Numbered from the stretch's first letter, positions 1-8,985 are shown. The stretch is 44,618 nucleotides of DNA from Desulfoluna sp. (GCF_030145185.1 NZ_JAQYWB010000048.1:1-44618), one strand, 5' to 3'. Numbers and translations: made by a program. Notes: a model not told the origin generated them from the letters alone.

Positions 1-811
1 CTTCAAGGGTCATGGTATGCATGATCATATGGCCGTATGAGTGAGAGAGGGGCAGGCCAAGCAGTGTGGTGATGTTGCCCTGGAGGAGGCGTTTGATCCG
101 CCCGAAGGCCCAGCTGTTCTGCATCGCATTGCTGATAATGTTTCGATGGGTGAGCATGCATCCCTTGGGAAGGCCCGTGGTGCCCCCGGTGAAGAGGATC
201 ATCTCCAGGTCTTTGTCGGGGTCGAGGGTGAGGCTGGGGGGCGTGCAGGGTGTTTGGCGGGTGAGTTCGGTGAGCCAGTGGGCGCTGCAGGGAAAGTCGG
301 TGACGGGCGGGGCGGGCTCCGGGGCGTCTGAGAAGTCGCCCAAGTGGGTGAGGATCACCTGTTCGAGGGGGGTCGTCTCGGCCAGAGCCCGCGCTTCGGG
401 GCGGCTCTCTTCGATGGCGATGAGAACCCGAGGGCTGCTCTCTTTGAATTTGTGTTTCAGGTGGGCGACCGGCTCCAGTGAGGAGCAGGGGACGTGGACA
501 AGGCCCGCACGGCTGATGGCGTAATCGGCAACCACGAATTGAATCGAGGTGGGGAGCAGCGTGGCCACGCGGTCGCCCTTTTGGAGCCCGAATCGAGTCA
601 GGGCGGTGGCGAGGCGGTAGGCGATATCACGAACTTCCGGGTAGGTGAGTCGAGTGGCTCCCTGGATAAGGCCCTGACTGGGGAACCGGCGGGCGGCCTG
701 GTCAAGGATGTCATACGCCGGTGTCTTGGGATAGGGTTCCAGGGTGGTTGGGATGCCGAGGATGCGATATTCCCTGCTCCAGGGCAGGGCGTTGCCCCTG
801 CGCTTTGTCAT
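1..811 (-). CDS. AMP-dependent fatty-acyl-CoA synthetase/ligase, N-terminal part
   Basis: The first 270 codons of an adenylate-forming enzyme that would activate a carboxylic (probably fatty) acid with ATP and load it onto CoA. The phosphate-binding P-loop FTGGTTGLPKG is visible at about residues 207-217, preceded by the usual N-terminal fold (GDRVATLLPTS, then the VHVPCSSLEP stretch). The reading frame is open to the window edge, so the C-terminal half, including the A8-A10 motifs, lies outside. The ATG at 811-809 is preceded by a clear AGGAGG ribosome-binding site, and a promoter candidate lies about 180 bases upstream. Family membership is firm. The chain length or type of acid cannot be read from this fragment; benzoate-type or other acyl ligases remain possible. 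Confidence 0.85.
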   Translation of the reverse strand, partial: MTKRRGNALPWSREYRILGIPTTLEPYPKTPAYDILDQAARRFPSQGLIQGATRLTYPEVRDIAYRLATALTRFGLQKGDRVATLLPTSIQFVVADYAISRAGLVHVPCSSLEPVAHLKHKFKESSPRVLIAIEESRPEARALAETTPLEQVILTHLGDFSDAPEPAPPVTDFPCSAHWLTELTRQTPCTPPSLTLDPDKDLEMILFTGGTTGLPKGCMLTHRNIISNAMQNSWAFGRIKRLLQGNITTLLGLPLSHSYGHMIMHTMTLE

Positions 812-985
812 GGTTGCCTCCTAAAGGGATGGTGCGAGCCTGAGGGGTCGGAACGGTGTGCTTGGCTGGGGCCGGGGTGGATTGCCATGGGGCGGCGGTC
901 GGGGTATGGGCTTCAGGCCTGCGCGTTTGAGTGGGATGTGGGGGGTGTGACTGGCTTTCGGGTGACGTGTGGGTCTGTCTTGTTA

Positions 986-1015
986 GTTGTAACGGTGCGG
1001 AACGTCGTTTGTCAA
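986..1015 (-). promoter_or_regulatory. Candidate sigma-70 promoter of the acyl-CoA synthetase
   Basis: On the minus strand a consensus -35 TTGACA (1015-1010) is followed after 18 bases by TACAAC (991-986), matching 4 of 6 -10 positions. It points at the acyl-CoA synthetase start at 811, leaving a leader of about 165 bases. No clear operator dyad was seen next to it. This is inferred from hexamer matches only. Confidence 0.4.
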
Positions 1016-1157
1016 TGGGAAATGTGTTTATATAGGGAACAACAGGAGGTTGGGAAAGAGGGCGCGTGCCAAGCCATGTATTGCGGCTTGGGGCAAATGC
1101 GAGGGGGGGCGATTCGTGTCTGTCTGTCGAGGGGGCTATGGCACCGGGGACAGGAGG

Positions 1158-1189
1158 GGTGCCCCTTGGGGTCTTGCCAGGGGGGCACC
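1158..1189 (-). terminator. Possible hairpin downstream of the alpha/beta hydrolase
   Basis: GGTGCCCC (1158-1165) and GGGGCACC (1182-1189) can pair in an 8-bp stem with a 16-base loop, 24 bases past the stop of the minus-strand hydrolase. No U-run follows on the minus strand, so this is at best a non-canonical terminator. The rest of 816-1157 shows nothing beyond the promoter listed separately. Confidence 0.25.
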
Positions 1190-1212
1190 TCATCCTGCAT
1201 GTTGTCCGGGTC

Positions 1213-1821
1213 TTACTCTTCGCCGAGGTAGGTGTCGATGGCGTGGCTCACTTCATTTAAATGGATAGAGAAGAAGTGGTCTGCGTTTTCGATAATATGG
1301 AGTTTGGCTTGCGGGTTCCATACGGGAACCATTCCTTTCACCGTTTCAAAATCAGCAAAGCTGTCCTGGGTTCCGGAGATGACGAGGTTGGGGCCTCTGT
1401 CACAAGGTGCTGCCTGAAAATCAAGGAAAGTGACCGGTGGGGCGACCATGACATCGGTGGTGACGGCATGGGCCAGGGAGGCCGACAGGCAGATCCAGGT
1501 TCCGAAGGAATAACCGGAGCAGGTGATCTCATCCACCCCTTCGGCTTTGAGATGCTGTGTGGCGGCCAGGAGGTCGGCAATGGCGCCTGCGCCCTCTTCG
1601 AATTCGCCGTCACTTTTTCCGGCCCCGCGAAAGTTGAACCGCAAGGTGGCAAACCCGGCCTTCCGGTAACTTTCGGTGATGGCAAGGACCACAGGGTTGT
1701 CCATGTCACCGCCGTAGAGGGGGTGAGGGTGGGTGATAACGACCCCGCGTCTGGCGCCGGGGTTTTCGAGCATGCCTTCAAGGGTGATGCCTTCAGACGT
1801 GAAGGTGATGCGATGTTCCAT
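1213..1821 (-). CDS. Alpha/beta-fold hydrolase (dienelactone hydrolase-like)
   Basis: A cytoplasmic serine hydrolase of 202 residues, short for the fold but typical of the small family of 'alpha/beta hydrolase' proteins with an N-terminal THPHPLYGGDMDN signature (oxyanion region). The nucleophile elbow is GYSFG, and likely acid and base partners lie in SGTQDSFAD and NADHFFS. The frame extends upstream to 1863, but the ATG at 1821 is preferred: an AGAGGAA ribosome-binding site precedes it, and the protein then begins directly with the conserved beta strand MEHRITFTSEG. It lies between acyl-CoA synthetase and RNase D, all on the minus strand. The substrate is unknown. Confidence 0.8.
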   Translation of the reverse strand: MEHRITFTSEGITLEGMLENPGARRGVVITHPHPLYGGDMDNPVVLAITESYRKAGFATLRFNFRGAGKSDGEFEEGAGAIADLLAATQHLKAEGVDEITCSGYSFGTWICLSASLAHAVTTDVMVAPPVTFLDFQAAPCDRGPNLVISGTQDSFADFETVKGMVPVWNPQAKLHIIENADHFFSIHLNEVSHAIDTYLGEE

Positions 1822-1932
1822 GGGGTTCCTCTTGTGGGCGGTGCAGGTCACCGCCCCTGTCATCGGGTCGTAGGGGTAACACTTTATATAGATGCCTTTT
1901 CTCAGGTCACCGGATACGACGATAATGGGTCT

Positions 1933-3078
1933 TTAAGATGCCGAGTGCAGGGCGTTTACGATGCCCTCGCCCAGGGTGCTGATTTGCCATTGGCGCAAGC
2001 CGTCGATGGTGTGGAGTTCCTCCACGGTGCCGGGGTTAAGGACGGCAATGGCGGTCATCAGCGCTTTGTTGACAAGGATGGGAGGGTCCAGCGCCAGGCG
2101 ATCGGCCAGGTCGTCTCGATAGGCTTTGATGGCGTCCAGGCGTTGGGGGATGTCGGGGTTGAAGTTGGGGCGTTTTCCCCTGGGGTATTTGGGCAACTCC
2201 TCCTCCGGCAAGGCGACACCTTTTTCGATCGCCTGCAGTACCTGGGTGCCATGGGCGGCGGATTGTCTCGGAGAGAGGGCTCCGCTGGCCTTGAGGTGGC
2301 TCAGGGTCAAGGGTTTTTCCTTGGCCAGGGTGTGCAGGGAGGTGTTGCTGAAAACTTTGAAGGGCGGACGATCTTTTTTCTCGGACAGGATGTACCGAAG
2401 CTGGAGCAACTCTTCAAGGACCGCAAGGCTTCGTCTGTCGAGCTTTCCGGCTCCTTTGACGCGAGCGAACAAGGGGGTGTCACCGTTGTCCTGATGACGA
2501 ACCATCGACAGGAGAAGGCATTCTTCCTGCACCCAGGCGGTTCGTCCTTTTGCTTCAAGCTCGTGGTCGAGGATGGTGGCCAGCTTGGGCAGGTAGATGA
2601 CGTCGCCGGCACCGTAGGCAATCATGCCTTCGGTTAAGGGGCGTTTGGACCAGTCTTTTTTTTGATAGGTCTTGTCCATTTCGATACCGAAGCGGTTTTT
2701 CATCACCGAGCCGAGGCCGGTTTCGGGGATGCCGAGGAAACGGGAGGCCAGCTCTGTGTCGAAGAGATTGCGGATGGTGATATCAAAATCCCGGCTTAGA
2801 GAGCGAACATCATAGTCGCTTCCGTGAAATATTTTTCGGATGTCCGCTCGTTCAAAGACGGGGACAATGGAGCTCATATCGTCGATAGCCAGGGGGTCAA
2901 TGACGGCGATAAAATCTCCGGCGGCCATCTGGATCAGGCACACCTTTTCCCGAAAGTGGAACATGGAGTCGGCCTCAAGGTCTACACCGACACAGTCCGC
3001 GTTCAGAAAAATATCGGCGATCTCCTCAAGAGCCTCGGTCGTATCAATATAATGAAGGTTGTTTATCATGGGAGTCAT
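1933..3078 (-). CDS. rnd: Ribonuclease D
   Basis: A 3'-5' exoribonuclease that trims tRNA and other structured RNA 3' ends. The DEDD exonuclease domain is at about residues 10-190: Exo I GVDLEAD near residue 31, Exo II HGSDYDVRSL near 106, and Exo III YGAGDVIYL near 155, in which YxxxD is the DEDDy signature. An HRDC domain follows (about 205-290), and the C-terminal stretch resembles a second HRDC. At 381 residues it matches family length. Two in-frame ATGs (3078 and 3069) are possible and neither has a strong ribosome-binding site. It is convergent with nothing and divergent from thrS. Confidence 0.92.
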   Translation of the reverse strand: MTPMINNLHYIDTTEALEEIADIFLNADCVGVDLEADSMFHFREKVCLIQMAAGDFIAVIDPLAIDDMSSIVPVFERADIRKIFHGSDYDVRSLSRDFDITIRNLFDTELASRFLGIPETGLGSVMKNRFGIEMDKTYQKKDWSKRPLTEGMIAYGAGDVIYLPKLATILDHELEAKGRTAWVQEECLLLSMVRHQDNGDTPLFARVKGAGKLDRRSLAVLEELLQLRYILSEKKDRPPFKVFSNTSLHTLAKEKPLTLSHLKASGALSPRQSAAHGTQVLQAIEKGVALPEEELPKYPRGKRPNFNPDIPQRLDAIKAYRDDLADRLALDPPILVNKALMTAIAVLNPGTVEELHTIDGLRQWQISTLGEGIVNALHSAS

Positions 3079-3505
3079 GGGAAAATTTGAGGCTCGCTAT
3101 TACGGCCATTTCATGCGCTGGGCATGCGAGAGAAAATCGAGACACAGGGGCTTCTTTGTTTATGCAGTGTCGACTCCGGGAAACAGACGTTGCACTGTCT
3201 GAGCGTTGGCGCGAAGTCCGGCAAGCTGCGAGGCCAATATGCCTTATACACAACCGCCGGCCCACCAGCGGTGTGATCGAGTGTGATCCTGTTGGTGTAG
3301 CATTTTTTTTACCGGAAGACCATACACTTTCATCGATCCCTTGGATATGGGAGCTTTTGTCTTGACCCTCCTGGTGAATTACCCTAAATTCAGAAATTAG
3401 CTCTGTTTTCAGTGCAGTGTGCACACCTGCTGTTTTTCAAGCCATTGGAAAAGCTTTGCATAATAGGCAATTACTCATATAATTCAAGACGATACGGATA
3501 AAGAT
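3079..3505. other. Intergenic region between rnd and thrS
   Basis: A 427-base gap between divergent genes. It holds the thrS promoter candidate at its right end and presumably the rnd promoter. Open frames on both strands here have no recognisable family features or ribosome-binding sites and are treated as chance. No hairpin terminator or RNA gene was recognised. Confidence 0.6.
3455..3483 (+). promoter_or_regulatory. Candidate sigma-70 promoter of thrS
   Basis: A perfect -10 TATAAT (3478-3483) is preceded at exactly 17 bases by TTTGCA (3455-3460), matching 4 of 6 -35 positions. It leaves only about 15 untranslated bases before the thrS ATG at 3506, too little for a T-box or long leader. 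Confidence 0.55.
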
Positions 3506-5419
3506 ATGGTTAAGATCACTCTACCGGATGGAAGCGAACGCGAGTTTAATGAAGCCCCTTCAGGGGGTGATATAGCCCTTTCTATTTCTGAAGGCTTTGC
3601 GCGAAGCTGTGTGGCCATGGAAATCGAGGGGCGGATGATGGACCTCTCAGAAAAGGCCCAAGACGGCGCTGTCGTCCGTCTTATCACCACCAAAGATTCG
3701 GAAGCCCTTGAGATTATGCGGCACAGCGCCGCACACGTGATGGCCCAGGCCATTACGAATCTTTATAAGGAGGCTCATCTGACCATCGGTCCTGTGGTGG
3801 AAGGGGGCTTTTATTATGATATCGACATGGAGCCCATCGGTGAAGAGGCCTTTCCTGCCATTGAGCAGGAGATCAATCGCCTGGTCAAAGCCAAGCTCCC
3901 GTTTACGCGTAAGGAGATCTCCCGGGAAGAGGCGCTGGAGCATTTCAAGGACGAGCCTTACAAGCTTGAGCTCATTGAAGGGCTTGAAGGCACGATCTCT
4001 TTGTATGAGCAGGGGGATTTTTCAGACCTCTGTCGCGGTCCCCATGTTCCCCATACCGGGATGCTGAAAGCCGTCAAGTTGATGCGTGTTTCCGGTGCCT
4101 ACTGGCGAGCCGATCAGAACAATGCCCAGCTTCAACGGGTTTACGGCACGGCCTTTTTTGACAAAAAAGAGCTCAAAGCCCACCTTCATATGATTGAAGA
4201 GGCCAAGAAGCGGGACCACCGAAAACTCGGGACCCAGCTGGATCTCTTCAGCTTTCATGATGAAGCACCGGGGATGCCTTTCTTTCATGCCCGTGGCATG
4301 GCCATGTGGAATGCACTCCTCGGGTACTGGCGGGAAGAGCACCTGAAGGATGAGTATGTAGAGACCAAGACCCCCATCATGCTCAACCGTGCCCTCTGGG
4401 AACAAAGCGGCCACTGGGAGAACTATCGGGAGAACATGTACACCACCAGCGTGGACGAGATTGATTATGCCATCAAACCGATGAACTGCCCCGGTGGGAT
4501 GCTCCTCTTTCGCATGAAGAGCCCCTCTTACCGGGAGTTGCCCTACCGCGCCGGGGAGATCGGCCTGGTCCACCGTCATGAGTTATCCGGTGCTCTTTCC
4601 GGACTCTTTCGTGTTCGCGCCTTTCACCAGGATGACGCCCATATCTTCATGACACCCGATCAGATTCACGATGAGATCCTGGGGGTCCTGAAACTTGATG
4701 AACGGGTCTATAAGACCTTCGGTCTGGACTTTCACCTGGAACTCTCCACCCGCCCGAAAAAATCGATCGGTTCGGACGAGCAGTGGGAGAAGGCCACCGA
4801 GGGGCTTCGGTCCGCCCTGGATGCGTATGGCAAAGGGTATGTGATCAACGAAGGGGACGGTGCGTTCTACGGCCCTAAAATTGACATTCATATCAAAGAT
4901 GCCATTGGACGAACCTGGCAGTGTGGTACCATTCAGCTGGACATGAGCCTGCCGGAACGATTCGATCTCTCTTATATCGGCCCCGACAACGAGAAACACC
5001 GCCCGGTGATGATTCACCGTGTTGTGTTCGGGTCCATTGAGCGTTTCTTCGGTATCCTCGTGGAGCACTACGTCGGCCGGTTTCCCTTGTGGCTGGCCCC
5101 GGTTCAGGCGGTTCTTTTGCCCATGAACGATGACCTGATGGATTATACCCGGCAGGTGAAAAAAGAGCTTGAAGCCGAAGGGCTTCGTGTGGATGTGGAT
5201 GGCCGTGGAGAGAGCCTCAAGCGTAAAGTGCGCGATGCCCAGCTCCAGCAGGTACCCGTGATTATTACGATTGGTGAAAAAGAGCGGGAGGCCAATGTCT
5301 TCTCTGTTCGTACCCTGGATGGTAAGGTGACCTACGGGGTTTCCCGTGAGCACTTTCTTTCCGTCGTGAAAGAGGCGATCCGTAACCGAAGAAATGAAAG
5401 CGTTCCCACATTCGGGTAA
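3506..5419 (+). CDS. thrS: Threonyl-tRNA synthetase
   Basis: Class II aminoacyl-tRNA synthetase that charges tRNA-Thr with threonine in the cytoplasm. Domains: TGS (about 1-62), editing domain with H73-x3-H77 and DLCRGPH, catalytic core (about 240-535) with motif 2 around HRHELSG (H356) and motif 3 around FGSIERFFGILVEHY, then the anticodon-binding domain. The zinc ligands are present as C328, H379 and H504, with spacing nearly the same as in E. coli. One small oddity: the usual MNCPGH reads MNCPGG. The length of 637 residues is normal. The usual infC-rpmI-rplT neighbours are absent; a VanZ-like gene follows after 24 bases. Confidence 0.97.
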   Translation: MVKITLPDGSEREFNEAPSGGDIALSISEGFARSCVAMEIEGRMMDLSEKAQDGAVVRLITTKDSEALEIMRHSAAHVMAQAITNLYKEAHLTIGPVVEGGFYYDIDMEPIGEEAFPAIEQEINRLVKAKLPFTRKEISREEALEHFKDEPYKLELIEGLEGTISLYEQGDFSDLCRGPHVPHTGMLKAVKLMRVSGAYWRADQNNAQLQRVYGTAFFDKKELKAHLHMIEEAKKRDHRKLGTQLDLFSFHDEAPGMPFFHARGMAMWNALLGYWREEHLKDEYVETKTPIMLNRALWEQSGHWENYRENMYTTSVDEIDYAIKPMNCPGGMLLFRMKSPSYRELPYRAGEIGLVHRHELSGALSGLFRVRAFHQDDAHIFMTPDQIHDEILGVLKLDERVYKTFGLDFHLELSTRPKKSIGSDEQWEKATEGLRSALDAYGKGYVINEGDGAFYGPKIDIHIKDAIGRTWQCGTIQLDMSLPERFDLSYIGPDNEKHRPVMIHRVVFGSIERFFGILVEHYVGRFPLWLAPVQAVLLPMNDDLMDYTRQVKKELEAEGLRVDVDGRGESLKRKVRDAQLQQVPVIITIGEKEREANVFSVRTLDGKVTYGVSREHFLSVVKEAIRNRRNESVPTFG

Positions 5420-5443
5420 CAGCAAAAGGGGAAGGGGGGCCTT

Positions 5444-5854
5444 ATGGGCGTTCTGGGGTCGAAGGTGTTTCGCAGCTGGCTTGCCGTGTTTCTTCTCTGT
5501 GTCCTTATTTTTCTTCCTTCCCTGATGCATCTGCCCATGCCTCGGGGGCCTTATTACGATAAAGTGCTCCATCTGCTGGTCTACACCGCCGCCGGGTTTT
5601 TCGTCTTGCGGGGCGCCCGGTCTCTGCCCCTGGGGCAACATCGACTGGCCGCCATTAGCTTTGCCTTTCTGCTGGCAGCGCTGATTGGTATGGCGGATGA
5701 AGTGATTCAGCTTTTTGTTCCGAATCGGTTCATGGATCGGGTGGATTTTTTGTTTGACCTGGCGGGCATCGTCTGCGGGATCGCCCTTTACCTTGTGCTC
5801 TGGGGGCGAGAGGAACGGAAGCTGCGTGGCCGGTCCCCTTTGCGCAGGCCATGA
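5444..5854 (+). CDS. VanZ-like family membrane protein
   Basis: A 136-residue inner-membrane protein with about four hydrophobic helices. It shows the VanZ family pattern: DKVLHLLVYTAAGF in the second helix region, then DEVIQLFVPNR and the conserved RVDFLFDLAGIVCG segment. VanZ itself gives low-level teicoplanin resistance, but most family members, including this stand-alone type, have no known role. It starts 24 bases after thrS with an AAGGGG-type ribosome-binding site and is probably co-transcribed with it. The C-terminal tail is rich in arginine. Confidence 0.8.
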   Translation: MGVLGSKVFRSWLAVFLLCVLIFLPSLMHLPMPRGPYYDKVLHLLVYTAAGFFVLRGARSLPLGQHRLAAISFAFLLAALIGMADEVIQLFVPNRFMDRVDFLFDLAGIVCGIALYLVLWGREERKLRGRSPLRRP

Positions 5855-5991
5855 ACGCGGGCCTTTGATGCAGGACGCCCCCGATCCCCCTTGGGAACGA
5901 AGCACTGTGTGAGCAGCGATGTGTCCTGAACCACGCATCTGCACCTGAATAACCTGATATTATCTGCCATCCCATAACAGGAAAGAAGACC

Positions 5992-6888
5992 ATGCGAATC
6001 GTTACACGACCCGATTTTGACGGGGTGGTTTGCGCCGTCGTGCTTGAAGAATCTCTAACCTTGACCGAACCCACGCTTTGGGTTGAGCCCAACGACATGC
6101 AGCGGGGCACGGTGGAGATTCGGCCAGGCGACGTGATTGCCAACCTGCCCTTTGACTCGCGCTGCAGTCTCTGGTTTGATCACCACGCCACCAACCGGGT
6201 GGAGCTCCCCTTTGACGGGGCCTTTGATGTGGTGCCCTCTGCCGCCGGTCTGGTGTGGAAATACTGGCGGGAGAGTATGGAAAAAGACCTCTCCGAGTTG
6301 ATCAGTGAGACGGATCGCATTGACTCGGCGGATCTCACCCGAGACGAGGTAGAGACCCCGGAAAGCAATCCCTATGTGCTGCTCTCTATGACCATCTTTG
6401 GGCGCAAGCAGGCCGATGCCCTTTACTGGGATCGCCTTGTGGGGCTTTTAAGGACCCGGTCCATAGACGGGGTGATGGCCGATCCGGAGGTCAAGCATCG
6501 CTGCGAGGCGGTGGTGGCACAGAATAAAAAGTACCGAAGGCACCTCCGCTCTTGCACCATTGTGAAGGAGGGGGTCTCCATCACCGATTTCAGGGGGTAT
6601 GATGAAGCGCCGGAGGGGAATCGGTTCCTCGTCTATGCCATGTTTCCAGAAGCCGTGGTGAGTGTGAAGATCCGCTACGTGGACCGTGCCAGGAGACGGG
6701 TGGTTTTAAGCGTGGGCCACAGTATCTTCAATGTGGGGTGCCATGTCCATGCAGGGCACCTCTTGTCCAACTACAACGGGGGGGGGCACTTCGGGGCCGC
6801 GGCCTGTACCTTTGAGTCGACCATGGCCGATAAATATATTCCCCGCATTATCGCGGTATTGCAGGAAAATCAGCCCCATGAGCATTGA
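5992..6888 (+). CDS. DHH-family phosphoesterase-like protein (exopolyphosphatase-related)
   Basis: A 298-residue protein of the DHH phosphoesterase superfamily, which includes RecJ, NrnA and PPX-type enzymes that hydrolyse phosphodiesters or polyphosphate using Mn2+. Visible motifs are RPDFDG at the N-terminus (D8, D10), the DHH triad D63-H64-H65, an acidic TDRIDSADL segment, and a C-terminal GGGH (about 263-266), the DHHA1 hallmark. The canonical N-terminal HxDxDG is changed to RPDFDG, so one metal-binding histidine is missing. The stop overlaps the start of the next gene by 11 bases, suggesting translational coupling to the Fe-S protein. Substrate unknown. Confidence 0.75.
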   Translation: MRIVTRPDFDGVVCAVVLEESLTLTEPTLWVEPNDMQRGTVEIRPGDVIANLPFDSRCSLWFDHHATNRVELPFDGAFDVVPSAAGLVWKYWRESMEKDLSELISETDRIDSADLTRDEVETPESNPYVLLSMTIFGRKQADALYWDRLVGLLRTRSIDGVMADPEVKHRCEAVVAQNKKYRRHLRSCTIVKEGVSITDFRGYDEAPEGNRFLVYAMFPEAVVSVKIRYVDRARRRVVLSVGHSIFNVGCHVHAGHLLSNYNGGGHFGAAACTFESTMADKYIPRIIAVLQENQPHEH

Positions 6889-8140
6889 TCTCGTTCTTCT
6901 GGCAACGGCCGCTGAAGAGATGGCTTCCGTGTGTAACCGCTGCGGCCTGTGTCAAGCCGTCTGTCCCGTTTACAAGCAAACCGGCCTTGAAGGGGACTCG
7001 GCCCGTGGAAAGCTGGCGCTTATCGTGGCCCTCCACGATCGGCTCACCGACGATCCGTCAGAGACCCTGGCCCGGTTGAATCGGTGCACCCTCTGCGGTG
7101 GCTGCAAGGCCACCTGTCCTCGGGGTGTGGCCACGGTGGATGCCTTTCTCCTGGCGCGCCAAGCTCTGGCTGAAGCGGCGCGTCTTTCCAAGGGTAAACG
7201 TGCCCTCCTGAGAAAAGCCTTCGCCGATCCCAGGCGCACGGCCACCCTCGCCGCTCGGTTTGCCGCGGTTCAGAGGCGGCTGATCTCTTCGTCGGACACC
7301 GAACGGGTGACCCTGGCAGGGCGGTACCCTGTTCCGAAAATCACCCAGCCTTTCTTCACCGAGCATTATACCCCGAAGGAGGGGGCGGTGGGAGGGCCGG
7401 AGGTCCTTCTATTCGCCGGTTGCCTGGTGGACAAGGTGTATCCCTTCGTGGGAGAGGGCCTGGCCTCGCTTCTTACCGACGCAGGGGCTCGGGTGCATGT
7501 GCCGAAAGAGCAAGGGTGCTGCGGGATTCCCTTTCTCACCGATGGCGATGAAGAGGCTTTTTTGCAGGCCGTAAAACGGCATCTGGCTCTGTTCGCCACG
7601 CTCTCCTTCAGTCATGTGGTGACTCCGTGTGCCACCTGTACCCATGCGTTGAAAAACCTCTGGCCCAAGGTCAAGCCTCAACTCACGGAGGCCGAGGGCG
7701 TCCTGGTCGATCGCATCGCCGAAACGGTGTGCGACGGCGGGGATCTTCTGGTGCAGCTGGGGTCCCGAGAGTCCGAACCTTTTCAGGAGACCGGCCTGAG
7801 GGTCACCGTCCATGACCCCTGCCATGGACGTCACAGCCTTCACAATACAGAAAACACTCGCTCGCTTCTGAAACGCGCCGGCCATACCCTGGTCGAGATG
7901 GAGCAGGGCTGCTGTGGGCTGGGTGGCAGCTTTGGGGTGACACACCGGGGCCTTTCTCTGGGGATCGGGGAGGGCTGTCTTGCCCGTATCGAGGCCACCG
8001 GAGCTGACGTGGTGGTGACCTCCTGCCCAGGGTGCATGGCTCAGATTGAAGCCCTGCTTAAGGGCGCAAATTCGCGAATTCGGGTGCTGCATGCCGTGGA
8101 AATTCTGGAGAATCCCCTTGACAGTTCGGGGGGCTCTTGA
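6878..8140 (+). CDS. GlcF/LutA-type CCG-domain iron-sulfur protein
   Basis: A 420-residue electron-transfer subunit like GlcF of glycolate oxidase or the Fe-S partner of D-lactate dehydrogenases. Two ferredoxin-type 4Fe-4S motifs are at C19-C22-C25-C29 and C70-C73-C76-C80. Two CCG domains follow, ending in EQGCCGIPF and EQGCCGLGGS, with DPCHG and SCPGC also present. The frame extends upstream, but the ATG at 6878 has an AGGA site and puts the first cluster at the usual N-terminal position. No FAD-binding GlcD partner is adjacent, so the dehydrogenase it serves is unknown. It could also serve a membrane-bound redox complex. Confidence 0.85.
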   Translation: MSIDLVLLATAAEEMASVCNRCGLCQAVCPVYKQTGLEGDSARGKLALIVALHDRLTDDPSETLARLNRCTLCGGCKATCPRGVATVDAFLLARQALAEAARLSKGKRALLRKAFADPRRTATLAARFAAVQRRLISSSDTERVTLAGRYPVPKITQPFFTEHYTPKEGAVGGPEVLLFAGCLVDKVYPFVGEGLASLLTDAGARVHVPKEQGCCGIPFLTDGDEEAFLQAVKRHLALFATLSFSHVVTPCATCTHALKNLWPKVKPQLTEAEGVLVDRIAETVCDGGDLLVQLGSRESEPFQETGLRVTVHDPCHGRHSLHNTENTRSLLKRAGHTLVEMEQGCCGLGGSFGVTHRGLSLGIGEGCLARIEATGADVVVTSCPGCMAQIEALLKGANSRIRVLHAVEILENPLDSSGGS

Positions 8141-8226
8141 TTTATATTCGGTGAGACGAAGAAAAGTGCCTGCGTAAAAAGTCTCTTTTAGAACGCATCA
8201 ATCATACAGATGGGGTAAAATCAACG

Positions 8227-8985
8227 ATGTCGCAGATCGAAGAACTCAGTGCAAGCCTGGAAGATTACCTTGAGGCGATCTACCACGTTGTCTCTGAAAA
8301 GCAAGCCGCCCGCGCAAAAGATATTGCCAGAAAGACAGGGGTCAACAGCTCATCGGTCACTGGCGCTTTGAGGTCCCTGGCTGAAAAAGGGTATATCAAT
8401 TATGCCCCTTATGACCTCATCACCTTGACGGCCAAGGGGCAGCAGCATGCCCGAGACGTCGTCAGACGTCATGAAGCCCTCAAGGACTTTTTTATTCGCG
8501 TTCTCTTTATCGAGTCGGTGGAAGCCGAAGAGACCGCGTGCAAAATGGAGCATACCGTTTCTCGTGCTGTTCTGGATCGCATCATCTCTTTGATGGAATT
8601 CATCGATCTTTGCCCCCGTGCAGGCACGGAATGGCTCCAGCAGTTTGCCGCCCGTTATGACAAAGATGCGTCCCGTGATGAGTGCAAGGGATGTCTGGAG
8701 CAGTGTATCGGTGGCCTTCGCGACCTTGGGGGTTTGGACCCTGATTCCGGGGTAACCCAGAGTCTTTCTTCCCTGGCAAGGGGTGAACGTGGCATTATTG
8801 TCAAGATCACCGGCACCGGCAATGTGGCCCGACAGATGAAAGATTCTGGCGCGAACGTGGGTAATATCATTGAGGTCGAGGCCGTGGATGAGGCGGGTGA
8901 GTTGATTACGGCCAAGGTGATGGGATATCACCTCGATTTGCGAAAAGAGGACGCTGAAAAGGTCGTCGTGAGGATGCTCTCGTAA
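8227..8985 (+). CDS. DtxR/MntR-family metal-dependent regulator with FeoA-like domain
   Basis: A 252-residue DNA-binding repressor expected to sense Fe2+ or Mn2+. The winged helix is at about residues 5-70, and the dimerisation/metal domain carries EAEETACKMEH (about 99-109, with C105), the classic DtxR site. An SH3-like FeoA domain is at about 180-250. An inserted cysteine group, C153-x2-C156-x3-C160, lies between dimerisation and FeoA domains. No feo or mntH transporter is adjacent; the nearest metal transporter is the CDF gene about 14 kb away. The gene is followed by a strong terminator at 9060-9085. Confidence 0.88.
   Translation: MSQIEELSASLEDYLEAIYHVVSEKQAARAKDIARKTGVNSSSVTGALRSLAEKGYINYAPYDLITLTAKGQQHARDVVRRHEALKDFFIRVLFIESVEAEETACKMEHTVSRAVLDRIISLMEFIDLCPRAGTEWLQQFAARYDKDASRDECKGCLEQCIGGLRDLGGLDPDSGVTQSLSSLARGERGIIVKITGTGNVARQMKDSGANVGNIIEVEAVDEAGELITAKVMGYHLDLRKEDAEKVVVRMLS

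Noticed and set aside
1261-2637. 458-residue plus-strand open frame.
   Set aside because: It is antisense to the hydrolase and RNase D, both of which have complete family motifs; its peptide is low-complexity Gly/Val-rich and typical of shadow frames in GC-rich DNA.
3044-3424. 126-residue minus-strand open frame upstream of rnd.
   Set aside because: Overlaps the rnd start, has no ribosome-binding site and no recognisable protein features.
4583-5944. 453-residue minus-strand open frame.
   Set aside because: Antisense to thrS and the VanZ-like gene; no domain features and no ribosome-binding site.
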